A DNA stretch of 6,601 nt from Prolixibacteraceae bacterium (GTDB lineage Bacteria > Bacteroidota > Bacteroidia > Bacteroidales > Prolixibacteraceae): contig JAEUSS010000191.1 of assembly GCA_016788685.1 (NCBI GenBank), forward strand, positions 1 to 6,601, written 5' to 3'. The notes under the pieces are model-generated. The model was not told where the DNA came from. It ran no database searches and saw only the letters and a program-made list of their open reading frames with translations. The stretch's first letter is position 1. Each line of letters starts with the position of its first letter. Shown in pieces: positions 1-5,551 of this stretch. The translations under genes and the position numbers were made by a program.

Positions 1-2
1 CC

Positions 3-548
3 AGCGGAGTCGTTATCTGCAAAGACGAAGCTGAGTGGAAACAACTTTTTGAGTTTGCTTCGGGCACGGGAATCGAAACCATCACCTGTGAGCCCGAATA
101 CGCCCACCTGAAATATGTCGATCAGCTGGCCAATCAGTACAAGATTGACGTAGCCATCCATAACCATCCGCAACCATCACTGTACTGGAAGCCCGAACTG
201 TTTCTCGATGCCGTGAAAGGATTAAGCAACCGCATTGGCGCGTGTGCCGATGTTGGCCACTGGAAACGTATGGGTGTCGATCCGGTCGAAGCGCTCAAAA
301 TGTATGAAGGCCGTTTGAAAACGTTACATTTTAAAGATGTAAAAGAAAAAGAAGAGGGAGAGGAAGAACAGCACGATGTCATTTGGGGAACCGGAGTTTG
401 CAATACCGAAGGCCTTTTGAACGAATTGAAACGCCAAAACTTCAAAGGATTATTTTCGATCGAATACGAGTATAACTGGGAAAACTCCGTACCCGATATC
501 AAACAGTGCATCCTCAACTTCAATAAGATTGTCGACAAACTGTATTAA
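3..548 (+). CDS. Sugar phosphate isomerase/epimerase, xylose isomerase-like TIM barrel (5' truncated)
   Basis: The reading frame is open from the window edge to a TAA at 546-548, giving the last 181 residues; the start lies outside the window. The visible part matches the C-terminal two thirds of the xylose isomerase-like / AP endonuclease 2 TIM barrel family. In visible residue numbers, candidate metal ligands fall at the expected strand ends: VAIHNH (His53, His55), ADVGHW (Asp83), LHFKD (His109, Asp112) and SIEYEYNW (Glu154, Glu156). This His/Asp/His/Glu arrangement is what Bacteroidota members of the family show, and they often sit beside Gfo/Idh/MocA oxidoreductases and act on sugars or keto-sugars. 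An acidic, Lys-rich loop (residues 114-124) follows the third ligand motif. The substrate cannot be told from sequence. The lipoprotein isomerase at 2232-3104 is a distant relative with the same motif order. Whether this copy is exported is unknown because the N terminus is missing. Confidence 0.88.
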   Translation, partial: SGVVICKDEAEWKQLFEFASGTGIETITCEPEYAHLKYVDQLANQYKIDVAIHNHPQPSLYWKPELFLDAVKGLSNRIGACADVGHWKRMGVDPVEALKMYEGRLKTLHFKDVKEKEEGEEEQHDVIWGTGVCNTEGLLNELKRQNFKGLFSIEYEYNWENSVPDIKQCILNFNKIVDKLY

Positions 549-600
549 CCTGAAAAAAACAGCACACTTGTCAGGCAGAACAAACTAATTCGGCTGCAAA

Positions 601-640
601 ACATCATAAAGGAGTTCTTTGAAGAACTCCTTTATGATGT
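601..640 (+). terminator. Perfect 19-bp inverted repeat, probable (bidirectional) terminator
   Basis: The left arm is ACATCATAAAGGAGTTCTT (601-619) and the right arm is its exact reverse complement (622-640), with TG between them. In RNA this gives a long uninterrupted hairpin with a tight loop, starting 52 bases after the stop of the truncated isomerase. The stem is AT-rich and there is no long T run immediately after it (GTTTAACC on the plus strand, TTTTGC on the minus strand), so it is not a textbook intrinsic terminator. Position between convergent genes favours a shared terminator or an RNA 3'-end stabiliser. Confidence 0.6.
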
Positions 641-731
641 GTTTAACCCATCAGACTGAAGTTTGGCCATGCAATTGAGCCACCCGCCAACATTTTACTC
701 CAGGCACATATTGGTTGCAATTTCGGGAAGA

Positions 732-739
732 TATGTTTG
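732..739 (+). promoter_or_regulatory. Possible Bacteroidota promoter -7 box inside the convergent gap
   Basis: TATGTTTG matches the Bacteroidota -7 consensus TAnnTTTG exactly. A TTG at 711-713 lies 18 bases upstream, near the place expected for the -33 element. The predicted transcription start would be about 743-747, at the edge of the 18-bp palindrome. No convincing protein gene follows, so this would drive a small RNA or be a chance match; an eight-base degenerate box is expected by chance fairly often. Confidence 0.35.
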
Positions 740-744
740 AGCAC

Positions 745-762
745 GTTTTATCCGGATAAAAC
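745..762. promoter_or_regulatory. Perfect 18-bp palindrome, candidate operator
   Basis: GTTTTATCCGGATAAAAC reads identically on both strands, with no spacer. It begins five bases after the TAnnTTTG box at 732-739, the position expected for the transcription start. That is typical of a repressor site for a homodimeric regulator. As RNA it could also form a 7-bp hairpin with a CCGG loop. The regulator is unknown; the nearby Crp/Fnr protein is one candidate only by proximity. Confidence 0.4.
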
Positions 763-1001
763 AGATTTTCTTCGCCTCAGCACACCCTACTATTTCTCGA
801 TCGTTGTTTTTGAATCCGTTATCCTCCGGCCGATCCCTTGCAGTCGGGTAATTTTTCCCGGGTGCCAGACTTTTTTTTTGGGAGGGAGGAAAACCAATCG
901 GCTGCGCCGGAAGACCGATAGATTCATTTCTTTTTCTGGAAAACAGCAATGTCTTATTTACCAATCACCAAAGACTTCCCCGGCACTGCCCCACCGAACA
1001 T

Positions 1002-1580
1002 TCATGAACGTTTAGTTATCCGGGCCCTGATCCGGCTAAGCGATACTGACGAGATACCAATGTAGGAGGCTATTTCTTTCAACTGAACCCTGCGGAAGAG
1101 CTCCGGCTCTGTTTCGAGTAACTTCAGGTATCGTTCTTCCGGACTTAACAAGATGTAATCCAGATGACGTTCTTCTGCCCTGATGGCTTCCCGCTCGGTT
1201 ACGATCCTTGCCCAATTGGAAATCTCCAGGTCTTCCGCATACAACTGCTGAATCCTTGGAACATCAATCCGGAACAAAATACTATCTTCTAAAACGTGAT
1301 AATTTTCATACCCTTTCTGCTGATAATAATAGCCGTAAGCTGAATTGATGATATCACCTTCTTTCGCGAACCAAAACGTAATTTCTTTATCCGGAGCATT
1401 TACAAATGCCCTGACAATGCCTTTTTGAATGATATACGCATTCCTGTCCAATCTCGAATCTGTTATCAACAACTCCCCTTTCCCGAAATGCACCGGAGAG
1501 AGCACTTCCTGCACCTTCTCCGATGATTTCTCCGAAAGCAAATCTTTTAGCGGTATTTGGGTTGGTTCTATGTTCAGCAT
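1002..1580 (-). CDS. Crp/Fnr-family transcriptional regulator
   Basis: The 192-residue protein has an N-terminal cyclic-nucleotide-binding-type beta-roll (about residues 20-115, including GKGELLI at 33-39 and YIIQKGIVRAF at 49-59), a long dimerisation helix (about 117-140), and a C-terminal winged helix-turn-helix (about 148-190). The recognition helix is the typical ISSVSLSRIRARI (176-188). The phosphate-binding cassette of true cAMP receptors (an FGE followed by an R-S-A type motif) is absent; the corresponding stretch is INSAYGYYYQQKGYENY. The effector is therefore probably not cAMP, as in most short Bacteroidota members. There are no Cys residues, so it is not an Fe-S Fnr-type oxygen sensor. 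The ATG shares its A with the stop of the upstream acetyltransferase gene (TAATG), indicating translational coupling. The target genes are unknown. Confidence 0.9.
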   Translation of the reverse strand: MLNIEPTQIPLKDLLSEKSSEKVQEVLSPVHFGKGELLITDSRLDRNAYIIQKGIVRAFVNAPDKEITFWFAKEGDIINSAYGYYYQQKGYENYHVLEDSILFRIDVPRIQQLYAEDLEISNWARIVTEREAIRAEERHLDYILLSPEERYLKLLETEPELFRRVQLKEIASYIGISSVSLSRIRARITKRS

Positions 1581-2002
1581 TACGACAGTTGCATTAACGT
1601 TTCCATTTCGCCGGTGTTTTCTTCCACTTTTTCGCCGGTAATCACAAACCCTTGCTTTTTATAAAAATCTACCGACTTTATATTTTTTGAATATACGCCC
1701 AAGGTAAGCTGCGGGTATTTACGTTTTACAAACTCGATTAATTGTTTTCCAATACCCCGACCTTGCTCTTCGGGCTTTACAAAAATAGCCGCGATGTAAT
1801 TGTCTACCATCGAAATAAACCCCAAGACTTCAGTCTCGTCCTGATAAACAAATGTTTGACTTGCAGGCAGGTATACCCGCTTCATGTCTTCTGTTTTTTC
1901 TTTCCAGTATTCTGCCGGAATAAAATCGTGTGCAACAACCGAGGCATCCAGCCAGATCCGGACAAGTTTGTCTAAGTCGTTTTCTGCAAAAGCTCTTATC
2001 AT
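1580..2002 (-). CDS. yjaB: GNAT-family N-acetyltransferase, YjaB-like
   Basis: This 140-residue protein transfers an acetyl group from acetyl-CoA to an amine. The acetyl-CoA binding motif is QGRGIGKQL (80-88), followed by the late-fold motif SVDFYKKQGF (110-119), whose Tyr114 is at the usual general-acid position. The N-terminal segment IWLDASVVAHDFIPAEYW (16-33) resembles the E. coli YjaB segment with its conserved HDF-x-x-AEY; E. coli YjaB has been described as a lysine acetyltransferase. The frame extends eight codons upstream to a TTG, but the ATG at 2002 aligns with family N termini and leaves room for the promoter box at 2024-2031, so I chose it. No Shine-Dalgarno is visible. It is the first gene of a two-gene operon with the Crp-like regulator. 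The substrate is not determined by sequence. Confidence 0.88.
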   Translation of the reverse strand: MIRAFAENDLDKLVRIWLDASVVAHDFIPAEYWKEKTEDMKRVYLPASQTFVYQDETEVLGFISMVDNYIAAIFVKPEEQGRGIGKQLIEFVKRKYPQLTLGVYSKNIKSVDFYKKQGFVITGEKVEENTGEMETLMQLS

Positions 2003-2023
2003 AGTATCTAAATTTATTTCCCG

Positions 2024-2031
2024 CAAAACTA
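2024..2031 (-). promoter_or_regulatory. Probable promoter -7 box for the acetyltransferase-regulator operon
   Basis: On the minus strand this reads TAGTTTTG, an exact TAnnTTTG match, 21 bases upstream of the ATG at 2002. The predicted leader would be under 20 bases. No good TTTG element is seen at the -33 distance, so the match rests on the -7 box and its position. Confidence 0.5.
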
Positions 2032-2049
2032 ACCGTTAATACCTGTGCT

Positions 2050-2077
2050 ATACTTTACACAAGTTAAGTAATACTTT
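2050..2077. repeat. Direct repeat ATACTTT with 21-bp period upstream of the operon promoter
   Basis: ATACTTT occurs at 2050-2056 and 2071-2077, exactly 21 bp apart, or two DNA helical turns. Between them lies a weak TTAC...GTAA dyad (2055-2071). The pair sits just upstream of the predicted promoter of the acetyltransferase-regulator operon, where an activator would bind. It is a short repeat in AT-rich DNA, so chance is a real possibility. Confidence 0.3.
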
Positions 2078-2176
2078 CATGTAACCTGAATATTGCACAT
2101 GTTCTCCGGCTAAAGAAATATTTCATCACGAAAGAATCCTTGTCCGGCAATTTTCAACCGCTCTGTACGGTACAAA

Positions 2177-2211
2177 AAAACCGTCTCCGACGTATAGTCT
2201 GAGACGGTTTT
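2177..2211 (-). terminator. Intrinsic terminator of the lipoprotein isomerase gene
   Basis: The 11-bp arms AAAACCGTCTC (2177-2187) and GAGACGGTTTT (2201-2211) are perfect complements. Inside, GAC/GTC (2189-2191 and 2197-2199) can extend the stem past one mismatch, leaving a five-base loop. Read on the minus strand, the hairpin starts 21 bases after the isomerase stop and ends in a run of seven T, the classic rho-independent arrangement. The plus-strand side ends in only four T, so it mainly serves the minus strand. Confidence 0.9.
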
Positions 2212-2231
2212 CCGGCTGTACACCGATTCCT

Positions 2232-3104
2232 TTACTTCACGTATTCTGCGCTCTGCAGGAATTCGAGTGATTTCTGAACACTTTCAATCGGAGTGAAATT
2301 GTATTCTTCCACTTCGACAATAATTTTTTTCACACCTGATTTCTCAGCATTCTCGAATATCGGTTTAAAGTCCATTACACTTCCGGCTCCGCCCAGTTCG
2401 GCTTTGTCTTTCACGTGCCACAACTCGAAACGACCGGGATAGGCATTAAAATAATCAACTGCATTTTTTCCGCCCACGGTAATCCAGTACAAATCAAGCT
2501 CAAACATCACTTTGGCCGGATCGGTATTTTTCAGCAGGTAGTCATAAATAATCTGACCTTCCAGCTCTTTGAATTCACCGTCGTGGTTATGATATCCGAA
2601 ACGGATTCCGGCGGCATTACATTTTTCGCCAACAGCATTAAAATAATCGCAATAACGCTGAACGCCTGCAAGACTTTCATAGCCTACTTGATCCATAAAA
2701 GGCTGAACAATGTATTTAACTCCGGCGGCCTTATGTGCGGCAATACACGTATCCCACCAAGCCATCGATGCATCCCATCCGGCAGAATCAGGAACAGCTT
2801 GCCCGCAATGCGAAGCGTAAAAATTCATTCCGTTGGCATCTGCCAGAGCTTTAAACTCTGCAGGATCCATTCCGTAGAATTTACCATCGGCATAACCGGC
2901 AGCTTCAATGATTTTGTAGCCCATGGCGCCAATTTTTTCAATAGTTCCTTTGGCATCATTCTTCATGTCTTCGCGGACCGACCACAACTGCAGGCCTACT
3001 TCTTTTGCAGGCTTGGAAGGGGTACACGACAACATTCCTCCGGCCACAAAAACAGCCAGCACAATGAAAGTCAACGACTTTCTTACATTTAATTTTAAAC
3101 TCAT
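2232..3104 (-). CDS. Exported lipoprotein sugar phosphate isomerase/epimerase (TIM barrel)
   Basis: The 290-residue protein begins with a positively charged, hydrophobic signal (residues 1-26) ending in GMLSC, so Cys27 is the likely lipidated residue and the mature enzyme would sit in the envelope. There is no acidic surface-export signal after the Cys (TPSKPAKEV), so a periplasm-facing location is more likely than the cell surface. The rest is a xylose isomerase-like TIM barrel: VGLQLWSVRE (36-45), IIEAAG (65-70), YASH (96-99), then likely metal ligands in FGYHNHDGEF (His172, His174), FELDLYW (Asp204), WHVKD (His230) and IIVEVEEY (Glu264/266). It probably isomerises, epimerises or otherwise converts a sugar or keto-sugar; the substrate is unknown. 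The frame is open upstream to 3233, but the added residues would bury the signal peptide and would start upstream of the predicted promoter at 3162-3169, so the ATG at 3104 is preferred. It lies downstream of the CE2 esterase on the same strand. Confidence 0.9.
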   Translation of the reverse strand: MSLKLNVRKSLTFIVLAVFVAGGMLSCTPSKPAKEVGLQLWSVREDMKNDAKGTIEKIGAMGYKIIEAAGYADGKFYGMDPAEFKALADANGMNFYASHCGQAVPDSAGWDASMAWWDTCIAAHKAAGVKYIVQPFMDQVGYESLAGVQRYCDYFNAVGEKCNAAGIRFGYHNHDGEFKELEGQIIYDYLLKNTDPAKVMFELDLYWITVGGKNAVDYFNAYPGRFELWHVKDKAELGGAGSVMDFKPIFENAEKSGVKKIIVEVEEYNFTPIESVQKSLEFLQSAEYVK

Positions 3105-3161
3105 GATTAAAATTTTAGTTGATTGAGATTGAATAATATTTGGTTGATCTTCAAACCTGAT

Positions 3162-3192
3162 CAAAAATAGCTTCAAAAAGCCAATACTGAAA
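3162..3192 (-). promoter_or_regulatory. Promoter of the lipoprotein isomerase gene
   Basis: On the minus strand there is TTTC (3189-3192), a 19-base spacer, then TATTTTTG (3162-3169). This matches the Bacteroidota arrangement TTTG-N19/20-TAnnTTTG with one mismatch. The transcription start is expected near 3155, giving about 50 bases of leader to the ATG at 3104. It implies that the isomerase can be expressed separately from the esterase upstream, although read-through is also possible because no strong terminator separates them. Confidence 0.55.
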
Positions 3193-3243
3193 CAGATTGT
3201 CTGATTTTGTTTCTGTAAAAAATACAAATTCAAGGTATATCAA

Positions 3244-4341
3244 CTACCACAGTTCGCTATCCTGATAGTCCCAATCCAAAATACTTGCGACCAAAGGCAA
3301 AACGTGGGCAGCCATCTTCTTTTGCCCGCGGTAATTCGGATGGGAATCTGACCCCAGATCTTTCTCCGGATTCAGCAGATAAGTCGGTATACCAACAAAA
3401 TAGACATTTTTCTTTTGATAAATCGTCCTGAAATCTTCAACCATTTCTTTCACGTACGAAAAGCAAGGTTCGTCAATCATAGGGCCGACCACACAAAAAA
3501 CAGGCAACTCGCCGTATTGCTTACGTACTTCGTTGATGAGTTTTTCGTATCCGGCTTTAAAAACATCCTTATCCGGAAATGGCTTTGTAGTAAAATCGTT
3601 AGTACCCAAATTAATTACTACAGCATCCGGCTTCCATTGCTTAAAATTCCAGACCGGCTGTTCTTTTTCGTCATAAACGCGGTTAAACCGGTCGGGCATT
3701 GCACTGGGAGATACTTTTTCTTTGTAGCCGTAGTTACGTACCACCCCCAATCCAGAGTGCGCTACAATATGGTAATCAGCTTTCAACGCCCGTGCCATAA
3801 TCGAAGAGTAACTCAGGTAATTGTTTTCAGTCGAAGGTTTCCAACGCTCAGTTTTCGAAAGGCCTTCCGTACCGTAACCGCAGGTAATCGAGTTACCGAT
3901 GAATTCAATTTTCCGGGTTGGAACGTCCTTCCATGGGAGCAACTCTCCGTTGTCCGGAATCAACACCCCTTTAAATGTTCCGGTTCCCTGATTTCCTTCT
4001 GTCCGCTTGTAAATCTGCACGCGGTGAATCTGGGTCCCCAGTCCGCTGGCGATAACCAAAGTCGTGTCGCTTTTCACATCAAACGTTTTTGAAGGCTGAT
4101 CGTCAATAAAAACATTGTAATAATTATGCCCGGTGTCGCTCATTTTTACCGCACACTCCGACCCCCGAAAGCGAAACTGAATGTACACGCCAGACCAGTC
4201 GTAACTAACTTCTTGCGGGTTACTGAAATCAAAACGCCCGACATAGCGAATTGCCTCGTGGCTGGCCGGAATTAGTCTGGTTTGCGCAAAGCCGCTTGAA
4301 TAAATCAACAAAAAAACAATTGCAATACATAATCTTCTCAT
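3244..4341 (-). CDS. Secreted SGNH-hydrolase esterase, carbohydrate esterase family 2 type
   Basis: The 365-residue protein starts with a signal peptide (1-20, MRRLCIAIVFLLIYSSGFAQ, cleavage likely near Ala19/Gln20). An N-terminal beta-sandwich (about 30-135; YVGRFDF, YDWSGVYIQFRF, NYYNVFIDD) precedes an SGNH-hydrolase domain (about 143-355). This two-domain order is that of CE2 acetylesterases, which remove O-acetyl groups from plant polysaccharides such as xylan or glucomannan. The catalytic Ser is Ser151 in FIGNSITCGYG; the other blocks are HSGLG (195-199), INLGTND (Asn248) and SDSHPNYRG (His334). An Asp stands two rather than three residues before the His, so it is unclear whether the site works as a triad or the Ser-His dyad described for some CE2 enzymes. 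Location is the periplasm or outside. It is followed 139 bases later by the lipoprotein isomerase, suggesting a small glycan-processing unit. The start ATG has no Shine-Dalgarno sequence. Confidence 0.9.
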   Translation of the reverse strand: MRRLCIAIVFLLIYSSGFAQTRLIPASHEAIRYVGRFDFSNPQEVSYDWSGVYIQFRFRGSECAVKMSDTGHNYYNVFIDDQPSKTFDVKSDTTLVIASGLGTQIHRVQIYKRTEGNQGTGTFKGVLIPDNGELLPWKDVPTRKIEFIGNSITCGYGTEGLSKTERWKPSTENNYLSYSSIMARALKADYHIVAHSGLGVVRNYGYKEKVSPSAMPDRFNRVYDEKEQPVWNFKQWKPDAVVINLGTNDFTTKPFPDKDVFKAGYEKLINEVRKQYGELPVFCVVGPMIDEPCFSYVKEMVEDFRTIYQKKNVYFVGIPTYLLNPEKDLGSDSHPNYRGQKKMAAHVLPLVASILDWDYQDSELW

Positions 4342-4453
4342 TTCTTAATCTATTTTAGTTTTCAAAAAAAGGCATCAAACAAAGAACACCCCAAACACCT
4401 GGCAGTTTCATAATTGTTGTCCTGACGAATATTCCCATTTTTTTCTTGGGCTA

Positions 4454-4461
4454 CAAAATTA
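4454..4461 (-). promoter_or_regulatory. Possible promoter -7 box for the esterase gene
   Basis: On the minus strand this reads TAATTTTG, an exact TAnnTTTG match. It would give a leader of roughly 105 bases before the esterase ATG at 4341. No TTTG is seen at the -33 distance. It is the only exact match in the gap for this direction. Confidence 0.35.
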
Positions 4462-4616
4462 CAAAACCCCCTTAAAGATCGGGTAAGCCGACACTCCTTT
4501 GAACAAATTATTTCCGTTTCCTGAACGTAACACGCATCATGCTCAGTTATTAGTCTCAAATATTCCTGAGAATGCAACAGAATCTGCTCGAACCCTAATG
4601 ATTTACCAACAAAGTA

Positions 4617-4647
4617 TTGCCTTTTAACTTCATTTTATCTAGTTTAG
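4617..4647 (+). promoter_or_regulatory. Probable promoter of the nucleoside phosphorylase operon
   Basis: TTG (4617-4619), a 20-base spacer and TAGTTTAG (4640-4647) match the Bacteroidota -33/-7 pattern, with one mismatch in the TAnnTTTG box. The transcription start would be near 4652, about 20 bases before the ATG at 4671. The leader is A-rich with no Shine-Dalgarno, as is common in this phylum. Confidence 0.45.
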
Positions 4648-4670
4648 ACATTCCAAAAAACAATTAAAAA

Positions 4671-5540
4671 ATGATCAAATCATCTGAACTCATCATAAAT
4701 GCTGATGGAAGCATTTTCCATTTACACCTCAAACCCGAACAAATTGCCGACAACATCATCTTGGTGGGCGACCCCGGAAGGGTCGAGCTAATCAGCAGTT
4801 TGCTGACCGACATTGAATTTCAGGTAAGTAACCGCGAATTTGTGTCAACCACCGGAAAATACAACAACCAGCGTATTACGATCGTTTCAACCGGCATCGG
4901 CACCGACAACATCGACATTGTAGTAAACGAACTGGACGCGTTAGCCAATATCAACCTGACCACCCGCGAAATCAACCCGGTTCACCGCAAACTGAACTTT
5001 GTGCGAATCGGAACTTCTGGCGGACTTCAGGATTATTTGCCGGTAAATTCGTTTGTCATTTCACAAAAAGCAATCGGATTTGACGGATTACTGAATTTTT
5101 ATGCCAACCGCGATTCGGTTTCGGACCTGCCTTTTGAGGACGCTTTCAGAAAGCATACCGGATGGGGCAAACAACAAACTTCACCATACGTGATCGACTG
5201 CTCGGAGCTATTGTTTACGAAAATGCACAAAGACGATACGATTGCCGGAGTCACTATTTCAGCTCCCGGTTTTTATGGCCCGCAAGGCCGGGTACTTCGC
5301 CTGCCCCTCGCCGACCCGTTATTAAACGAGAAAGTAGAGTCTTTTACATACAACGGACACAAAATTACGAATTTCGAAATGGAGTGTTCAGCCATTTACG
5401 GCCTCTCCAAACTGCTCGGGCACGAAGCGCTGACCATATGCCTGATCATTGCCAACCGCGTAAAGAAAGACGCCAATGCCGATTATCATCAGTCGATGGA
5501 AACACTGATTACAACTGTTCTGGAACGACTAACCAGTTAA
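4671..5540 (+). CDS. udp: Nucleoside phosphorylase, probably uridine phosphorylase
   Basis: This 289-residue cytoplasmic enzyme would split uridine (and possibly related nucleosides) with phosphate, giving uracil and ribose-1-phosphate for pyrimidine salvage. Compared with E. coli Udp, the phosphate site is kept: GDPGRVELI (33-41; Gly33, Arg37), NREF (Arg55, contributed to the neighbouring subunit), and VRIGTSGG (Arg112, Thr115). STGIGTDNIDI (73-83) is the family glycine motif. The pyrimidine-specifying Gln-x-Arg is present in FYGPQGR (Gln205, Arg207), and the ribose-binding NFEMECSA (234-241) carries Glu236, Met237 and Glu238. These residues favour uridine phosphorylase over purine or methylthioadenosine enzymes. 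The protein is somewhat longer than E. coli Udp, with extra residues about 95-108 (TTREINPVHRKLN) before the third glycine motif. The ATG at 4671 aligns with the family start. The gene is followed by the SirB1-like gene after 11 bases, so they are probably cotranscribed. Confidence 0.9.
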   Translation: MIKSSELIINADGSIFHLHLKPEQIADNIILVGDPGRVELISSLLTDIEFQVSNREFVSTTGKYNNQRITIVSTGIGTDNIDIVVNELDALANINLTTREINPVHRKLNFVRIGTSGGLQDYLPVNSFVISQKAIGFDGLLNFYANRDSVSDLPFEDAFRKHTGWGKQQTSPYVIDCSELLFTKMHKDDTIAGVTISAPGFYGPQGRVLRLPLADPLLNEKVESFTYNGHKITNFEMECSAIYGLSKLLGHEALTICLIIANRVKKDANADYHQSMETLITTVLERLTS

Positions 5541-5551
5541 CACCCCCAAAC

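Larger units (their letters stand above)
549..1001. other. Convergent intergenic region without a credible protein gene
   Basis: This 453-base gap lies between the 3' ends of the isomerase (+) and the Crp-like regulator (-). Short open frames exist on both strands, but their translations are rich in Arg, Pro, Ser and Cys, resemble no family I know, and overlap each other, so I do not call them. The gap contains a perfect 19-bp inverted repeat near its left end, a TAnnTTTG box at 732-739, an 18-bp palindrome at 745-762 and a T9 run at 871-879. A gap this long between convergent genes may hold a small RNA, or may be decayed sequence. Confidence 0.6.
4342..4670. other. Divergent intergenic region between esterase and nucleoside phosphorylase
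   Basis: This 329-base AT-rich gap separates two genes reading outward. I see one plausible promoter for each direction (minus-strand box at 4454-4461, plus-strand elements at 4617-4647). A 71-codon minus-strand frame crosses most of it, but its Cys-rich translation resembles nothing known to me, its reading extends to the esterase leader, and I do not call it. No strong hairpin was found. Confidence 0.6.

Noticed and set aside
997..1012. Near-perfect palindrome AACATTCATGAACGTT at the end of the regulator gene
   Set aside because: It has one mismatched pair, is short, and overlaps the stop codon region with no promoter nearby; chance is the simpler explanation.
695..1015. Overlapping 89- and 92-codon frames on opposite strands in the convergent gap
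   Set aside because: Neither resembles a known protein. The plus-strand one starts at a TTG inside the promoter-like box and runs into the end of the regulator gene.
2164..2174. TGTACGGTACA palindrome beside the terminator
   Set aside because: The arms are only five bases and there is no associated promoter or repeated copy.
2415..3092. 225-codon open frame on the plus strand opposite the lipoprotein isomerase
   Set aside because: It is fully antisense to a gene with clear family motifs and signal peptide, and its translation resembles no protein family.
3189..3213. GAAACA/TGTTTC hairpin between the esterase and the lipoprotein isomerase as a terminator
   Set aside because: The six-base AT-rich stem with a 13-base loop and no adjacent T run is too weak, and it overlaps the promoter's upstream element.
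3105..3233. N-terminal extension of the lipoprotein isomerase frame
   Set aside because: It would place 43 residues before a good lipoprotein signal peptide and covers the predicted promoter.
3415..4092. 225-codon open frame on the plus strand opposite the esterase
   Set aside because: It is antisense to a well-supported CE2-type gene; the composition (Arg-, Phe- and Val-rich) is that of a shadow frame. The equal length to the other antisense frame is coincidence.
4362..4577. 71-codon minus-strand frame in the divergent gap
   Set aside because: It has no recognisable domain or start signal, and the predicted esterase promoter box lies inside it.
5162..5551. Upstream extension of the SirB1-like frame into the phosphorylase gene
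   Set aside because: It overlaps a conserved gene in another frame; the added translation is Arg-rich and unlike the family, and an ATG at 5552 fits the operon spacing.
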